From Bog-473 sp963728845 (GTDB lineage: Bacteria; Actinomycetota; Acidimicrobiia; Acidimicrobiales; RAAP-2): 64,000 bases of DNA. The notes under the pieces were generated by a model. The model had not been told where the DNA came from, made no database searches, and was given only the letters and a program-made list of their open reading frames with translations. The stretch covers positions 124,001-188,000 of the forward strand of contig CAVSLS010000052.1 in the NCBI GenBank assembly GCA_963728845.1, given 5' to 3'. The translations under genes were made by a program, and so were the position numbers. This document shows positions 35,916 to 44,210 of the stretch, piece by piece; the stretch's first letter is position 1, and every line of letters starts with the position of its first letter.

Positions 35916-37514
35916 TCACCGCATCTCGACATCGTCGAGGTACTCGTCGCGCCAGTGCGTGTAGCGCTCCTCGGGGAGGCGCAGGCAATAGGTCGGCCGG
36001 AGCGCCTCGACGAAGCCCCGCTCGTGGCTCACCGCCACGATGGTGCCCGGCCAACTCCCGAGCATGGCTCCGACGGCAGCGATGGAAGAGGGATCGAGGT
36101 TGTTGGTGGGCTCGTCGAGCAACAGCAGATTCGCCTCGCCGGCGGAGAGCATGGCCAACCCGAGCTTGGCCCGCTCGCCTCCCGAGAGGGTCCGGGGCAT
36201 CTGGTCGGCCGCCTTCGACGGCAGGCCGAAGGAGCCGAGCAGCGCCCGCCGGTCCCGCTCGGCCTTCAAGACGGCGTCGCTCACGTTGGCCAGTGCGGTC
36301 CGCGCCGGGTCGACCTGCTCGTGTTCCTGCGCGAAGTAACCCACCGCGACGTTCGCCCCCCGCTCGATGACGCCGTTCGTCGGCTCCTGTACCCCGGCCA
36401 GGCAGCGCAGGAGCGAGGACTTCCCGGCGCCGTTGCGACCGATGACGACGATGTGATCACCGCGGCCGGCGTGGAAGGTCACCTCCGAGATCACCTCGTG
36501 GGCGCCGTAGCGGATGCCCAGCTTCGCCACCTCCACGGGGATGGCGCCCGAGCGGGGCGGCGCGGGGAGCTTGAACTTCGTGGACCGCTCCCGCTTGTCG
36601 ACGCGGGTCCGCTCCGACTCCATCCGCTCGACCCGCTTGTCGAGTGCCTTCGCCTTGCGGGCCCGCTTCTCCGTGCTCGCACGCATGGAGTCGGCCAGCG
36701 CCGAGAGGCGCCCTATCTCGCGCTGCTCCAGCTCTGCGGCACGCTCGCGCTGGGCTTGGTCGGCCTCGTGGAGGGCCTGGAACTTCGAGTAATTGCCCTT
36801 CCACTCGGTCAGCCGCTGGTTCGAGATGTGCAGCACCTTGCTGATGGAGCGGTCGAGCAGCTTGAGATCGTGGCTGACCACGAGGAGGGCGCCGGGAAAC
36901 CGGGCCAACTCGTCGAGGAGCCAACGCTTGGCGGAGCGGTCGAGGTGGTTGGTCGGCTCGTCGAGGATCATGAGCTCCGGATCCTGGAACAGGACCCGCA
37001 TGAGGTCGACACGGCGGCGCTGGCCGCCCGAGAGCTCATCGATGTCCTCGAGCAGCAGCTCCTGGCGGAGGCCCAGCCCGTCGGCCAGACGGGCCATGAT
37101 CGACTCGGCCTCGTAGCCACCGTTCGACTGGAATTGCTCCTGCAGGTCGGTGAAGAGCTCGATGTTCTCCTCGGAGGGGTCGTCGGCCATGGACTTGCGG
37201 GCCGACCCGAGGGCGTCGTCCAGGACGTCGAGGCCGCGCACGGAGAGGATGTGTGAGAACCCCGTCGGCTCGAGACCGAGCCCGCCGGGCACGGGGGCCT
37301 GGGGCAGGTACCCGAACGACCCGAGCAGCCGGACGTTGCCCCGTTGGCGCAGCTGCGGTGGAGGCTGGCCCACGAGCACCGAGATGAAGGAGGACTTCCC
37401 GGTGCCGTTCCGGCCCACCAGCCCCACCTTCTCGCCCTGACCCACGACGAACGAGGCGTCGGCGAGCAGGGTGCGGTCACCGATTTCGATGGTGAGGGCC
37501 GATCCGACGATCAC
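35916..37514 (-). CDS. ABC-F family ATPase
   Basis: The protein is 532 residues from GTG 37514. Two ABC domains carry Walker A GRNGTGKS and GRNGAGKS, signatures LSGGQRRR and LSGGERAKLGLA, and Walker B with LDEPTNHLD and LDEPTNNLD. A charged helical linker between them (ADQAQRERAAELEQREIGRL onward) is the P-site tRNA interaction motif region. There are no membrane segments. ABC-F proteins act on the ribosome as translation factors or antibiotic-protection proteins. It is divergent from an EmrB-type exporter, which could hint at drug resistance. Its start lies 5 nt after a TACAAT box. Confidence 0.93.
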   Translation of the reverse strand: MIVGSALTIEIGDRTLLADASFVVGQGEKVGLVGRNGTGKSSFISVLVGQPPPQLRQRGNVRLLGSFGYLPQAPVPGGLGLEPTGFSHILSVRGLDVLDDALGSARKSMADDPSEENIELFTDLQEQFQSNGGYEAESIMARLADGLGLRQELLLEDIDELSGGQRRRVDLMRVLFQDPELMILDEPTNHLDRSAKRWLLDELARFPGALLVVSHDLKLLDRSISKVLHISNQRLTEWKGNYSKFQALHEADQAQRERAAELEQREIGRLSALADSMRASTEKRARKAKALDKRVERMESERTRVDKRERSTKFKLPAPPRSGAIPVEVAKLGIRYGAHEVISEVTFHAGRGDHIVVIGRNGAGKSSLLRCLAGVQEPTNGVIERGANVAVGYFAQEHEQVDPARTALANVSDAVLKAERDRRALLGSFGLPSKAADQMPRTLSGGERAKLGLAMLSAGEANLLLLDEPTNNLDPSSIAAVGAMLGSWPGTIVAVSHERGFVEALRPTYCLRLPEERYTHWRDEYLDDVEMR

Positions 37515-37519
37515 GGCAC

Positions 37520-37552
37520 ATTGTACGAGCGGGGAACTCTGGTCGGTACAAT
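37520..37552. promoter_or_regulatory. Divergent leaderless promoters with a shared inverted repeat
   Basis: ATTGTAC at 37520-37526 and GTACAAT at 37546-37552 form a 7-bp inverted repeat with a 19-nt spacer. Each arm contains a TACAAT -10 hexamer: the plus-strand one is 6 nt before ATG 37559, and the minus-strand one is 5 nt before GTG 37514. This spacing fits leaderless transcripts from both genes. The symmetry could also serve a shared regulator. Confidence 0.6.
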
Positions 37553-37558
37553 CCGCCA

Positions 37559-39184
37559 ATGCCCGCTCTCGACCGCAAGTGGTGGACGCTGATCGCCGTC
37601 TGCACCGCGGTGTTCATGCTCCTGCTCGACATCACCGTGGTCAATGTGGCACTGCCCGACATCCAGCGGTCGCTGCACTCGAATTTCTCCGACCTGCAGT
37701 GGGTCGTCGACGCGTACTCGCTGACGCTGGCGGCCTTCCTCCTCACCGCGGGCGTGCTCGGCGACATCTACGGCCGCCGGGAGGTGTTCGCGGTCGGGCT
37801 CGTCGTCTTCTCACTCGCCTCGCTGTTGTGCGGCCTCTCGACGACGCCGCTCATGCTCAACCTGGCCCGGGCCGTCCAGGGCGTGGGCGGTGCCATCATG
37901 TTCGCCACCTCGCTCGCCCTCATCGCCGGGGCGTTCGTGGGCAGGGACCGCGGGACCGCCTTCGGCCTCTACGGCGCGGTGATCGGCGGCGCCGTCGCGA
38001 TCGGGCCCCTGATCGGCGGCGCCATCACGAGCGGCATCGGCTGGCGCTGGATCTTCTTCGTCAACGTTCCCATCGGCATCGTCGCCGTCATCATCACCGT
38101 CACCAAGATCGCCCAGTCCAAGGACCCGAGGGAGCGCCGCATCGATTGGGTCGGCTTCCTCACCTTCTCGGCCAGCCTGTTCGCCCTCGTGTTCGCGCTC
38201 GTGCGGGGCAACGATCTCGGCTGGGACAGCGCGACCATCGTGGGCCTGCTCGCCGCGGCGGCCATCCTCATGGTGGCCTTCTTCTTCAACGAGCTCCACA
38301 CCGCCGATCCCATGCTGGACCTCGGCCTCTTCAGGATCCCCGCCTTCGTGGGGCTCTCGGTGGTGGCGTTCACCCTCGCCTCGTCCATCTTCGCCATGTT
38401 CTTGTACCTGACCCTCTACCTCCAGGACGACCTGGGCTATGGCCCGCTCCAGGCTGGCCTCCGTTTCCTCCCCCAGACGCTGGCCATCTTCTTCTGGTCC
38501 TTCTTCGCCGGGAGGCTGACCGTGCGGGTGCAGTCGCGCTACCTGCTCGGCATCGGGATGCTCGGCGTGACCGGCGCGCTCATCTGGATGGGGACGACCC
38601 AGCCGACATCGGGTTGGACCGTGCTGCTGCCCGGGTTCATCCTCGCCGGCTTCGGCGCCGGCACGGTGAACCCGGTCCTGGCATCGGGCGCCGTCTCGGT
38701 CGTGCAGCCCCAGCGCAGCGGCATGGCGTCCGGCGCCAACAACACGTTCCGCCAGGTGGGCATCGCCACGGGCATCGCGGTGCTCGGGGCGGTGTTCCAG
38801 AGCCAGATCGTGAGGTACACGTCGTCCGCGCTCGGCAAGTCGGCCTACGGCCCAGAGGTGCTCCGTCGGGGCGGTTCGCAACTGCAGGGCGCGCTGTCCG
38901 CGGGCGAGGTACGCCAAGTGGCCGCGGCCATCCCGGTCCCTAGGGCACGTGAAGCGCTCCTGAACGCCTACCACGTCGGCTTCTCGACCACGCTCAATCA
39001 CCTGATGGACATCGGGGCCGTCGTGGCGTTCGTCGGCGCGGTGTGCGCGTTCGTCCTCGTGCGTCAGCGCGACTTCGTCGTGCCCACCGCGCCGGGTGGG
39101 CCGCAGGAGCCGGGGCCGCCGCCCGCCGCCCAGAGCGGACCCGATGCTCCGAAGGAGGCCGGCGTGCCCGCCGCGCATGCCTGA
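37559..39184 (+). CDS. DHA2/EmrB-QacA-type MFS exporter
   Basis: The protein is 541 residues with about 14 membrane segments. LLDITVVNVALPDIQRSL (motif D1) is followed by WVVDAYSLTLAAFLLTAG and GDIYGRREVF (motif A), then GPLIGGAI (motif C). That is the signature set of the DHA2 drug:H+ antiporters such as EmrB, QacA and LfrA. A hydrophilic Pro-rich tail follows the last helix. It is transcribed divergently from the ABC-F gene. Confidence 0.92.
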   Translation: MPALDRKWWTLIAVCTAVFMLLLDITVVNVALPDIQRSLHSNFSDLQWVVDAYSLTLAAFLLTAGVLGDIYGRREVFAVGLVVFSLASLLCGLSTTPLMLNLARAVQGVGGAIMFATSLALIAGAFVGRDRGTAFGLYGAVIGGAVAIGPLIGGAITSGIGWRWIFFVNVPIGIVAVIITVTKIAQSKDPRERRIDWVGFLTFSASLFALVFALVRGNDLGWDSATIVGLLAAAAILMVAFFFNELHTADPMLDLGLFRIPAFVGLSVVAFTLASSIFAMFLYLTLYLQDDLGYGPLQAGLRFLPQTLAIFFWSFFAGRLTVRVQSRYLLGIGMLGVTGALIWMGTTQPTSGWTVLLPGFILAGFGAGTVNPVLASGAVSVVQPQRSGMASGANNTFRQVGIATGIAVLGAVFQSQIVRYTSSALGKSAYGPEVLRRGGSQLQGALSAGEVRQVAAAIPVPRAREALLNAYHVGFSTTLNHLMDIGAVVAFVGAVCAFVLVRQRDFVVPTAPGGPQEPGPPPAAQSGPDAPKEAGVPAAHA

Positions 39185-39833
39185 GCTGTTCACGCTCGAG
39201 GGGAACCACGTCCGACTCGAATCGCTGAAAGAGGCGCACATCCCCGCGCTCGTCGAGGCCGCGGCCGAGGATCGCAGCAACTACCATGGACCTACACGCC
39301 CGACGGCCTGGAGCAGATGACCGACTACGTCCGCGACGCGCTGGCCAAGACGGCGTCGGGGGCACACGTGGCTTTCGCCACGGTCCACAAGGGAGCGGGG
39401 CCGGACCGGGGCGACCGGGTCGTCGGGTGCCACACGGTTCTGCGAGATCTTCTTCTGGCAGTGGCCACCCGGGGCGAACCATCAGCGCCACGGCGTGCCC
39501 GACGTCGTCGACATCGGTTTCACCTGGCTTGCAGGTTCGGCGCAGCGGACTCCAGTCAACACGGAGGCCAAGCTGTTGATGCTGGCGCACGCCTTCGAGG
39601 TCTGGAGGGTGCACCGGGTCGGGCTGCAGACCGACGTGCGCAACAAGCGGTCGTGGGCGGCCATCGAGCGGATCGGAGGCCAACTGGACGGCATCATGCG
39701 CGCAGACCGGCCCGGCTCCGACGACACCGTTCGCACGTCAGCCCGCTTCTCCATCGTGGCGGCCGAGTGGCCGGGCGTGAAGGCGCGGCTCTCCGTCGGC
39801 GCTCGAGCGCCGCGGAGGCGGGTAGGGCGCGTT
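39177..39833 (+). pseudogene. GNAT (RimJ/RimL-type) acetyltransferase, two frameshifts
   Basis: ATG 39177 overlaps the MFS stop by 8 bases. The first frame reads LEGNHVRLESLKEAHIPALV. It shifts near 39285 into TPDGLEQMTDYVRDALAKTA, and again near 39435 into WQWPPGANHQRHGVPDVVDI and VNTEAKLLMLAHAFEVWRV, then DVRNKRSWAAIERIG. Together these make one RimL-like acetyltransferase acting on an N-terminal amine or small molecule. The C-terminus is uncertain because the frame runs on into the antisense ClpS gene. Single-base errors could explain both breaks. Confidence 0.7.
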
Positions 39834-39852
39834 CGGCCCGACGGCTCGCCGT

Positions 39853-40152
39853 TCAGGCGCGTGCGAGCGTGGCCGAGATGCCACGGCGGTGCAGCGCCTG
39901 CACAGCGGCCTCGGCTTCGTCCTTCGGCCGTACCGCGGCCACGGCCTTGCCGGTGCGGTGGATCTTCCAGGCCAGCTGATCGGCTCGCTCGACCGTGTGG
40001 CCGAAGATCTCGACGAACGCTCGGATCACCGTTTGGAATGTCGTCACGTCGTCGTTCCAGACGATCACTGCCCACAGGTCCTCGAACGCGAAGAACGCAC
40101 TGATGTCCTCGTCGGCGACGTCGGTGGTGGCGGGTTCGAGGATCTGAGGCAT
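39853..40152 (-). CDS. clpS: ClpS, ATP-dependent Clp protease adaptor
   Basis: The protein is 99 residues from ATG 40152. VIVWNDDVTTFQTVI holds the Asn-Asp-Asp residues that grip the N-terminal amino group of N-degrons. VIRAFVEIFGHTVERADQLA and IHRTGKAVA complete the fold that docks on the ClpC/ClpA N-domain. It delivers N-end-rule substrates to Clp protease. Actinobacterial genomes often place it near other housekeeping genes. It is divergent from the zinc dehydrogenase. Confidence 0.93.
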   Translation of the reverse strand: MPQILEPATTDVADEDISAFFAFEDLWAVIVWNDDVTTFQTVIRAFVEIFGHTVERADQLAWKIHRTGKAVAAVRPKDEAEAAVQALHRRGISATLARA

Positions 40153-40216
40153 ATGTCCGGTGGCGCGGCTGCGAATTCGCCCGACGGAGTTTAGTCCCGC
40201 GCGGTAGCGTGCCAGA

Positions 40217-41260
40217 ATGCGAGCAGCCGTCCTCGATGGACCACGCGTGGTCAGCGTCCACGACGTCCCCGATCCCGTGCTGCCCGGGCCCGAGGGCGTC
40301 ATCATCACCGTGGAGCGCACGGCGATCTGTGGCTCCGATCTCCATCTCTACCACGACGCGCCCACGGGAGCCGGCATCCGGCTCGGCCACGAGGCCATCG
40401 GGACCGTCGCCGACGCGGGCCCGCAGGTGCGCAGCCTCAAGCCGGGCGATCGCGTGCTGGTGTCGGGCGTCATCGGCTGCGGCGTGTGCCGTCCGTGCCT
40501 GGCCGGCCATCCGAACGTGTGCCTCAACGACAAGGCGGCCGCGTTCGGGACCGTTCCCAGCCTCCCGGGCGGGCAGGCCGAGGCCATGGCGGTCCCGTTC
40601 GCCGACCTCTTCGCGCTCCCCATCCCCGAAGGCGTCGCCGACGAGGAGGCGGTCCTGCTGACCGACATCCTCCCGACCGGCTACCTGGGTGCGCAGCGCG
40701 CCGACATCCACCCCGGGGCGACCGTGGTCGTCGTGGGGCTGGGGCCCGTCGGCATCATGGCGCTGCAGTGCGCGTCGCTCTACGGCCCCGGACGCATCCT
40801 CGCGGTCGACATGGTGCCGGAACGTCTGGCGCGTGCCGAGCGGCTCGGGGCCGAGCCCATCGACGCCCGGACCGCACCGGGGTCCGCGCAGGTGCTCGCG
40901 GCGACCGGCGGGCGGGGGGCCCAGTCGGTCATTGAGGCCGTCGGCGCCGACGCCAGCATCGTGGACGCGCTGTCTTGCGCCGCCAGCGGGGGCACCGTGT
41001 CGATCGTCGGCGTCAACCTCTCCATGGGCCTCCCCATCCCGATGGCCCTCGTCCTGTTGAAGAGCCTGACGGTGCGCGCCGTCTTTGCGCCCATTCCCGG
41101 GACCTGGCCCGACCTCGTCCCGCTGGTGCAGGCGGGCCATCTCGCCGTGGCCGACACCTTCACCCACCGGATGGGGTTGGAGGAGGCATCGAAGGCCTAC
41201 GAGTTGTTCGACTCCCGGGCCGACGGCGTCTTGAAGATCTTGCTCACGCCGAACCCCTGA
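40217..41260 (+). CDS. Zinc-dependent alcohol dehydrogenase
   Basis: The protein is 347 residues from ATG 40217, which lies 6 nt after TAGCGT (leaderless arrangement). Catalytic zinc residues are C38 (ICGSD) and H58-E59 (GHE). The structural zinc Cys set is C88, C91, C94 and C102 (GCGVCRPC then C). The Rossmann loop is VVGLGPVG. This is the medium-chain dehydrogenase family, which oxidises alcohols, polyols or formaldehyde adducts. The substrate is unknown. Its last 64 bases overlap the convergent membrane-protein gene. Confidence 0.9.
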   Translation: MRAAVLDGPRVVSVHDVPDPVLPGPEGVIITVERTAICGSDLHLYHDAPTGAGIRLGHEAIGTVADAGPQVRSLKPGDRVLVSGVIGCGVCRPCLAGHPNVCLNDKAAAFGTVPSLPGGQAEAMAVPFADLFALPIPEGVADEEAVLLTDILPTGYLGAQRADIHPGATVVVVGLGPVGIMALQCASLYGPGRILAVDMVPERLARAERLGAEPIDARTAPGSAQVLAATGGRGAQSVIEAVGADASIVDALSCAASGGTVSIVGVNLSMGLPIPMALVLLKSLTVRAVFAPIPGTWPDLVPLVQAGHLAVADTFTHRMGLEEASKAYELFDSRADGVLKILLTPNP

Positions 41261-42360
41261 GCCCCCTGTGGCTCGTCCGGGGTGCGGTTGACGATGATGG
41301 GCCACTCCGCGTCGCCGAGCTCAGGGCGGGCCGCGAACCACGGAGCCGGTGGTGGCGCGATGAGCCGGGTCAACGCGTCGACGATCGGCTCGTAGTTGAC
41401 GCGCCAGCCCTGGAAGTTCCGCCACGACTCGTCCAGGTCGCGCTCCGCGGGGAAGTGGACCTCTTCGAGGCGGCGGAAGCCTTCTTCGAATTCCGCCTTG
41501 GTGAGGCGAATGCCCGTCGACGGGAGCGGATCGGTGTCGTAGGGGATGCGCAACGCGCGCGCCATCGACCGCATGCAGCCGATCCCCATGGAGAGGCAGA
41601 GCCGGGCCTGGCGTGGCGTGCGCGCCGGGCTGACCGAGTGGTACATGGCCGCCGAGTCCATCATGGCGACGAGCGCCACGAGCCAGCTGCGCGACGAGAC
41701 GGGCGAGCGGAACCACAGCAGCCCGGGGTAGTTGGCGTGGCTCTCCGAGACGGCGGAGGCCCAGCGCTCCCAGTCCGCGTAGAGCGGCGGGAGCTCGTCC
41801 ATCGTGTCCAACCAGAAGTGGCGGGCCAGGATTTCGGGCCCCCAGGCCGGCGTCCCCGCCCGGGCGGCGAGCAGGGTCACCTCCGTCTCCCGGGTGGCAA
41901 ACGCGTTGTACAGCGCCGGCAGGTAGGCGATCTCCAGCGCGATGACCCCGAAGCCGAGGCCGGCGGCAACGATCTCGAGCGTGCGCGGCCCGGCCCCGGG
42001 CGCCGTGGCGATGCCGAGCGTGAACACCGACGATCCGGAGATGCTGACCGCCTGGGGGAAGTCGACGCCGCTGTTCCACCAGATGATCAACGCCAGGCCG
42101 AGCAGGATCAGGCACAGCCACAGGACGAACTGCGACACCACGGCGGCGGGACCGACGAACGACAGGAGGCGGTCCCGCGCCGCGAAGTTCGGGAGGCGCG
42201 GGGTGAGCCGGCGTGCCGATGCGCTCATCGTGCGAGCGAGCGTGCCCAAGAGCCGGGAGGAGGTCGCACGCGGGACGACCAGCGCGGTGAAGACGCTCCA
42301 GACCGTGAGCACGACGACGGCGATGCCCGCGACGAGTGCCACCAGGCGGGCGAGCTCCAC
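41197..42360 (-). CDS. Membrane protein of unknown function
   Basis: The protein is 387 residues. The N-terminal half has hydrophobic segments (VALVAGIAVVVLTVWSVFTA, then VSQFVLWLCLILLGLALII, VSISGSSVFTLGIAT and GLGFGVIALEIAYLPALY), with a short re-entrant-like segment resembling two-TM ion-channel pores. The C-terminal half is soluble and helical (AEFEEGFRRLEEVHFPAER). I do not recognise the family; similar unannotated proteins occur in actinobacteria. The 3' end overlaps the dehydrogenase gene antisense, so the true C-terminus may be earlier. Confidence 0.7.
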   Translation of the reverse strand: MELARLVALVAGIAVVVLTVWSVFTALVVPRATSSRLLGTLARTMSASARRLTPRLPNFAARDRLLSFVGPAAVVSQFVLWLCLILLGLALIIWWNSGVDFPQAVSISGSSVFTLGIATAPGAGPRTLEIVAAGLGFGVIALEIAYLPALYNAFATRETEVTLLAARAGTPAWGPEILARHFWLDTMDELPPLYADWERWASAVSESHANYPGLLWFRSPVSSRSWLVALVAMMDSAAMYHSVSPARTPRQARLCLSMGIGCMRSMARALRIPYDTDPLPSTGIRLTKAEFEEGFRRLEEVHFPAERDLDESWRNFQGWRVNYEPIVDALTRLIAPPPAPWFAARPELGDAEWPIIVNRTPDEPQGAQGFGVSKIFKTPSARESNNS

Positions 42361-42416
42361 CGCGCCATCCTGCCAGATGCCCGGCCGGCGGCGACCGGTC
42401 CTGCGGCCGCCCCGGG

Positions 42417-44210
42417 TCAGGCGGAGGCGAGCCTCGCTGCCGGCCCCCCGCTCGACACGAGGGAGGCGGGCACGTCGACGAGGCGCGAGCGCAGCAGCTC
42501 ACCGAGACCCTTCGCCTGGGTGTCCAGCCGCAGGTTCGAGGCCACGCCCCAACCGAGGATCCCATGGACGACGAAGTTGACCGCCCGCAGGTTCGGGAGC
42601 GGGTACCGGCTGATCGCAAAGGGCTGGAGCTCCGGCAGCAGCGCGGTGACCATGTCGACGGTGAACTCGCGCTGGAGCCAGTCGGCGACCTCGTCCTCGT
42701 CGGCCCAGACGCCCACGTTGGCATCCCCCCCCTTGTCCCCCGAGCGCGCCCCGACGAGGACCCACAGCGGCACCCGCACGAGGTCCGCCGCCGGCGTGCC
42801 GGAGCCGCCCACCCGGGGCGCCGCGGCGGGAGGCGGGGCGACGGGGCCCGGGGCGACGGTGGGCGGCGATGCGGGGACCTCCACCCCGTCGCACTCGATG
42901 TGCGGCGCCACCGCCGCTGCGGCGACGGAGGTCGGCCAGTAGCGGGCGACGCCCTGCGCCCCGGTCGGCGCAGTGGTGAAGAACGTGCCCGGGTAGCTCG
43001 ACAGACTGGTCTCGACCACGGCGCCCGAGAAGGCCCGGCCGACCGCGCCCTCATCGTTGCCGCGGACCGCCAGGCGCAGGTAGGCCTGGCCGCCGCCGGT
43101 CATGTCGCCCGTGAGCTGCTCGTCCGACTCGGCGAAGGCGCCACGGCCGCCGGGGACGCCGGCCCACACGGCGTCGGCGGCGAAGCGGGCCTTGTCGGCC
43201 ACCTGTGCGCCGGTCATGGCGAGCGTCATCGAATTGCGCCAGCCCGCATCGAGGTTGGCCGTCACCTTCAAGGTGGGCGGCGGCGCCTCCCCACGCACTC
43301 CCCCGATCCGTACACGGTCGGGCCCGGCCTGTGCGAGCTCGATGGTGTCGAAGCGGGCCACCGCGTCGGGGCTCAGGTAGCGCGCGCTCCCGATCTCGTA
43401 GAGCAGCTGCGCGGTGACCGTCCCGACCGTCACCGCGCCGCCAGTCCCGGGATGCTTGGTGATCACCGACGAGCCGTCGGCATGCATCTCCGCGATGGGA
43501 AAGCCGATCCGCTCGCGATTGGGCACCTCCTGGAAGAAGGCATAGTTGCCGCCGCAGCACTGGGCGCCGCACTCGATGACATGACCGGCCACCACCGCGC
43601 CCGCGATGGCGTCGAGGTCGGTGTCGGCCCATCCGAAGGCGTGCAGGGAGGGCCCGACGACCAGCGCGGCGTCGGTGACCCGGCCCGTCACCACCACTTG
43701 CGCCCCGGCGGCCAGCGCATCGGCGATCGGGCGGGCGCGCAGGTACGCATTGGCCGTGACGACGCTGGCCTCGGCGGAGAGTGGCTCTCCCGTGTCGAGG
43801 TTGACGAACGCCTCACCGGCGGCCCGGAGCTCGGCCAACCGCGGCGTGATGTCGTCCCCGGACACCGAGGCGACGGGCACCACGAGACCCTGGCGGCGGG
43901 CCAGCTCCCGGACGGCGGCCGCCAGGCCCTCGGGATGCAGACCGCCGGCGTTGGAGACGACGGTGATGCCCCGCTCGACGCAGGTCGGGAGGACGTCTTC
44001 GAGCTCGCGCAGGAAGGTGCGCGCGTAGCCACCGGTGCGCTGACGCGTCTTGTGCAGGATGTACATGGTCAGCTCGGCGAGCCAGTCGCCGGTCAGGACG
44101 TCGATCGGCCCGCCGTCGACCATCTCGCGGGCGGCGGAGATGCGGTCGCCGAAGAAGCCGCTGCAGTTGGCGATGCGCAGGGATCCCGGCGCGCGGCCGG
44201 GCGCGTTCAC
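42417..44210 (-). CDS. AtuA-like protein (DUF1446), acyclic terpene/branched acyl utilisation
   Basis: The protein is 597 residues from GTG 44210, overlapping the biotin carboxylase stop (GTGA). LRIANCSGFFGDRISAAREM, then GPIDVLTGDWLAELTMYIL, SNAGGLHPEGLA, VTGRVTDAALVVGP and HVIECGAQCCGGNY match DUF1446/AtuA. A C-terminal domain with LVGARSGDKGGDANVGVW is the AtuA-like ferredoxin-fold part often fused or adjacent. AtuA is needed for citronellol/geraniol catabolism in Pseudomonas, though its reaction is unproven. Here it closes an acyl-CoA carboxylase operon. Confidence 0.88.
   Translation of the reverse strand: MNAPGRAPGSLRIANCSGFFGDRISAAREMVDGGPIDVLTGDWLAELTMYILHKTRQRTGGYARTFLRELEDVLPTCVERGITVVSNAGGLHPEGLAAAVRELARRQGLVVPVASVSGDDITPRLAELRAAGEAFVNLDTGEPLSAEASVVTANAYLRARPIADALAAGAQVVVTGRVTDAALVVGPSLHAFGWADTDLDAIAGAVVAGHVIECGAQCCGGNYAFFQEVPNRERIGFPIAEMHADGSSVITKHPGTGGAVTVGTVTAQLLYEIGSARYLSPDAVARFDTIELAQAGPDRVRIGGVRGEAPPPTLKVTANLDAGWRNSMTLAMTGAQVADKARFAADAVWAGVPGGRGAFAESDEQLTGDMTGGGQAYLRLAVRGNDEGAVGRAFSGAVVETSLSSYPGTFFTTAPTGAQGVARYWPTSVAAAAVAPHIECDGVEVPASPPTVAPGPVAPPPAAAPRVGGSGTPAADLVRVPLWVLVGARSGDKGGDANVGVWADEDEVADWLQREFTVDMVTALLPELQPFAISRYPLPNLRAVNFVVHGILGWGVASNLRLDTQAKGLGELLRSRLVDVPASLVSSGGPAARLASA

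Noticed and set aside
36040..37256. Plus-strand open frames over the ABC-F gene
   Set aside because: Shadows of a strongly supported minus-strand gene with two intact ABC cassettes.
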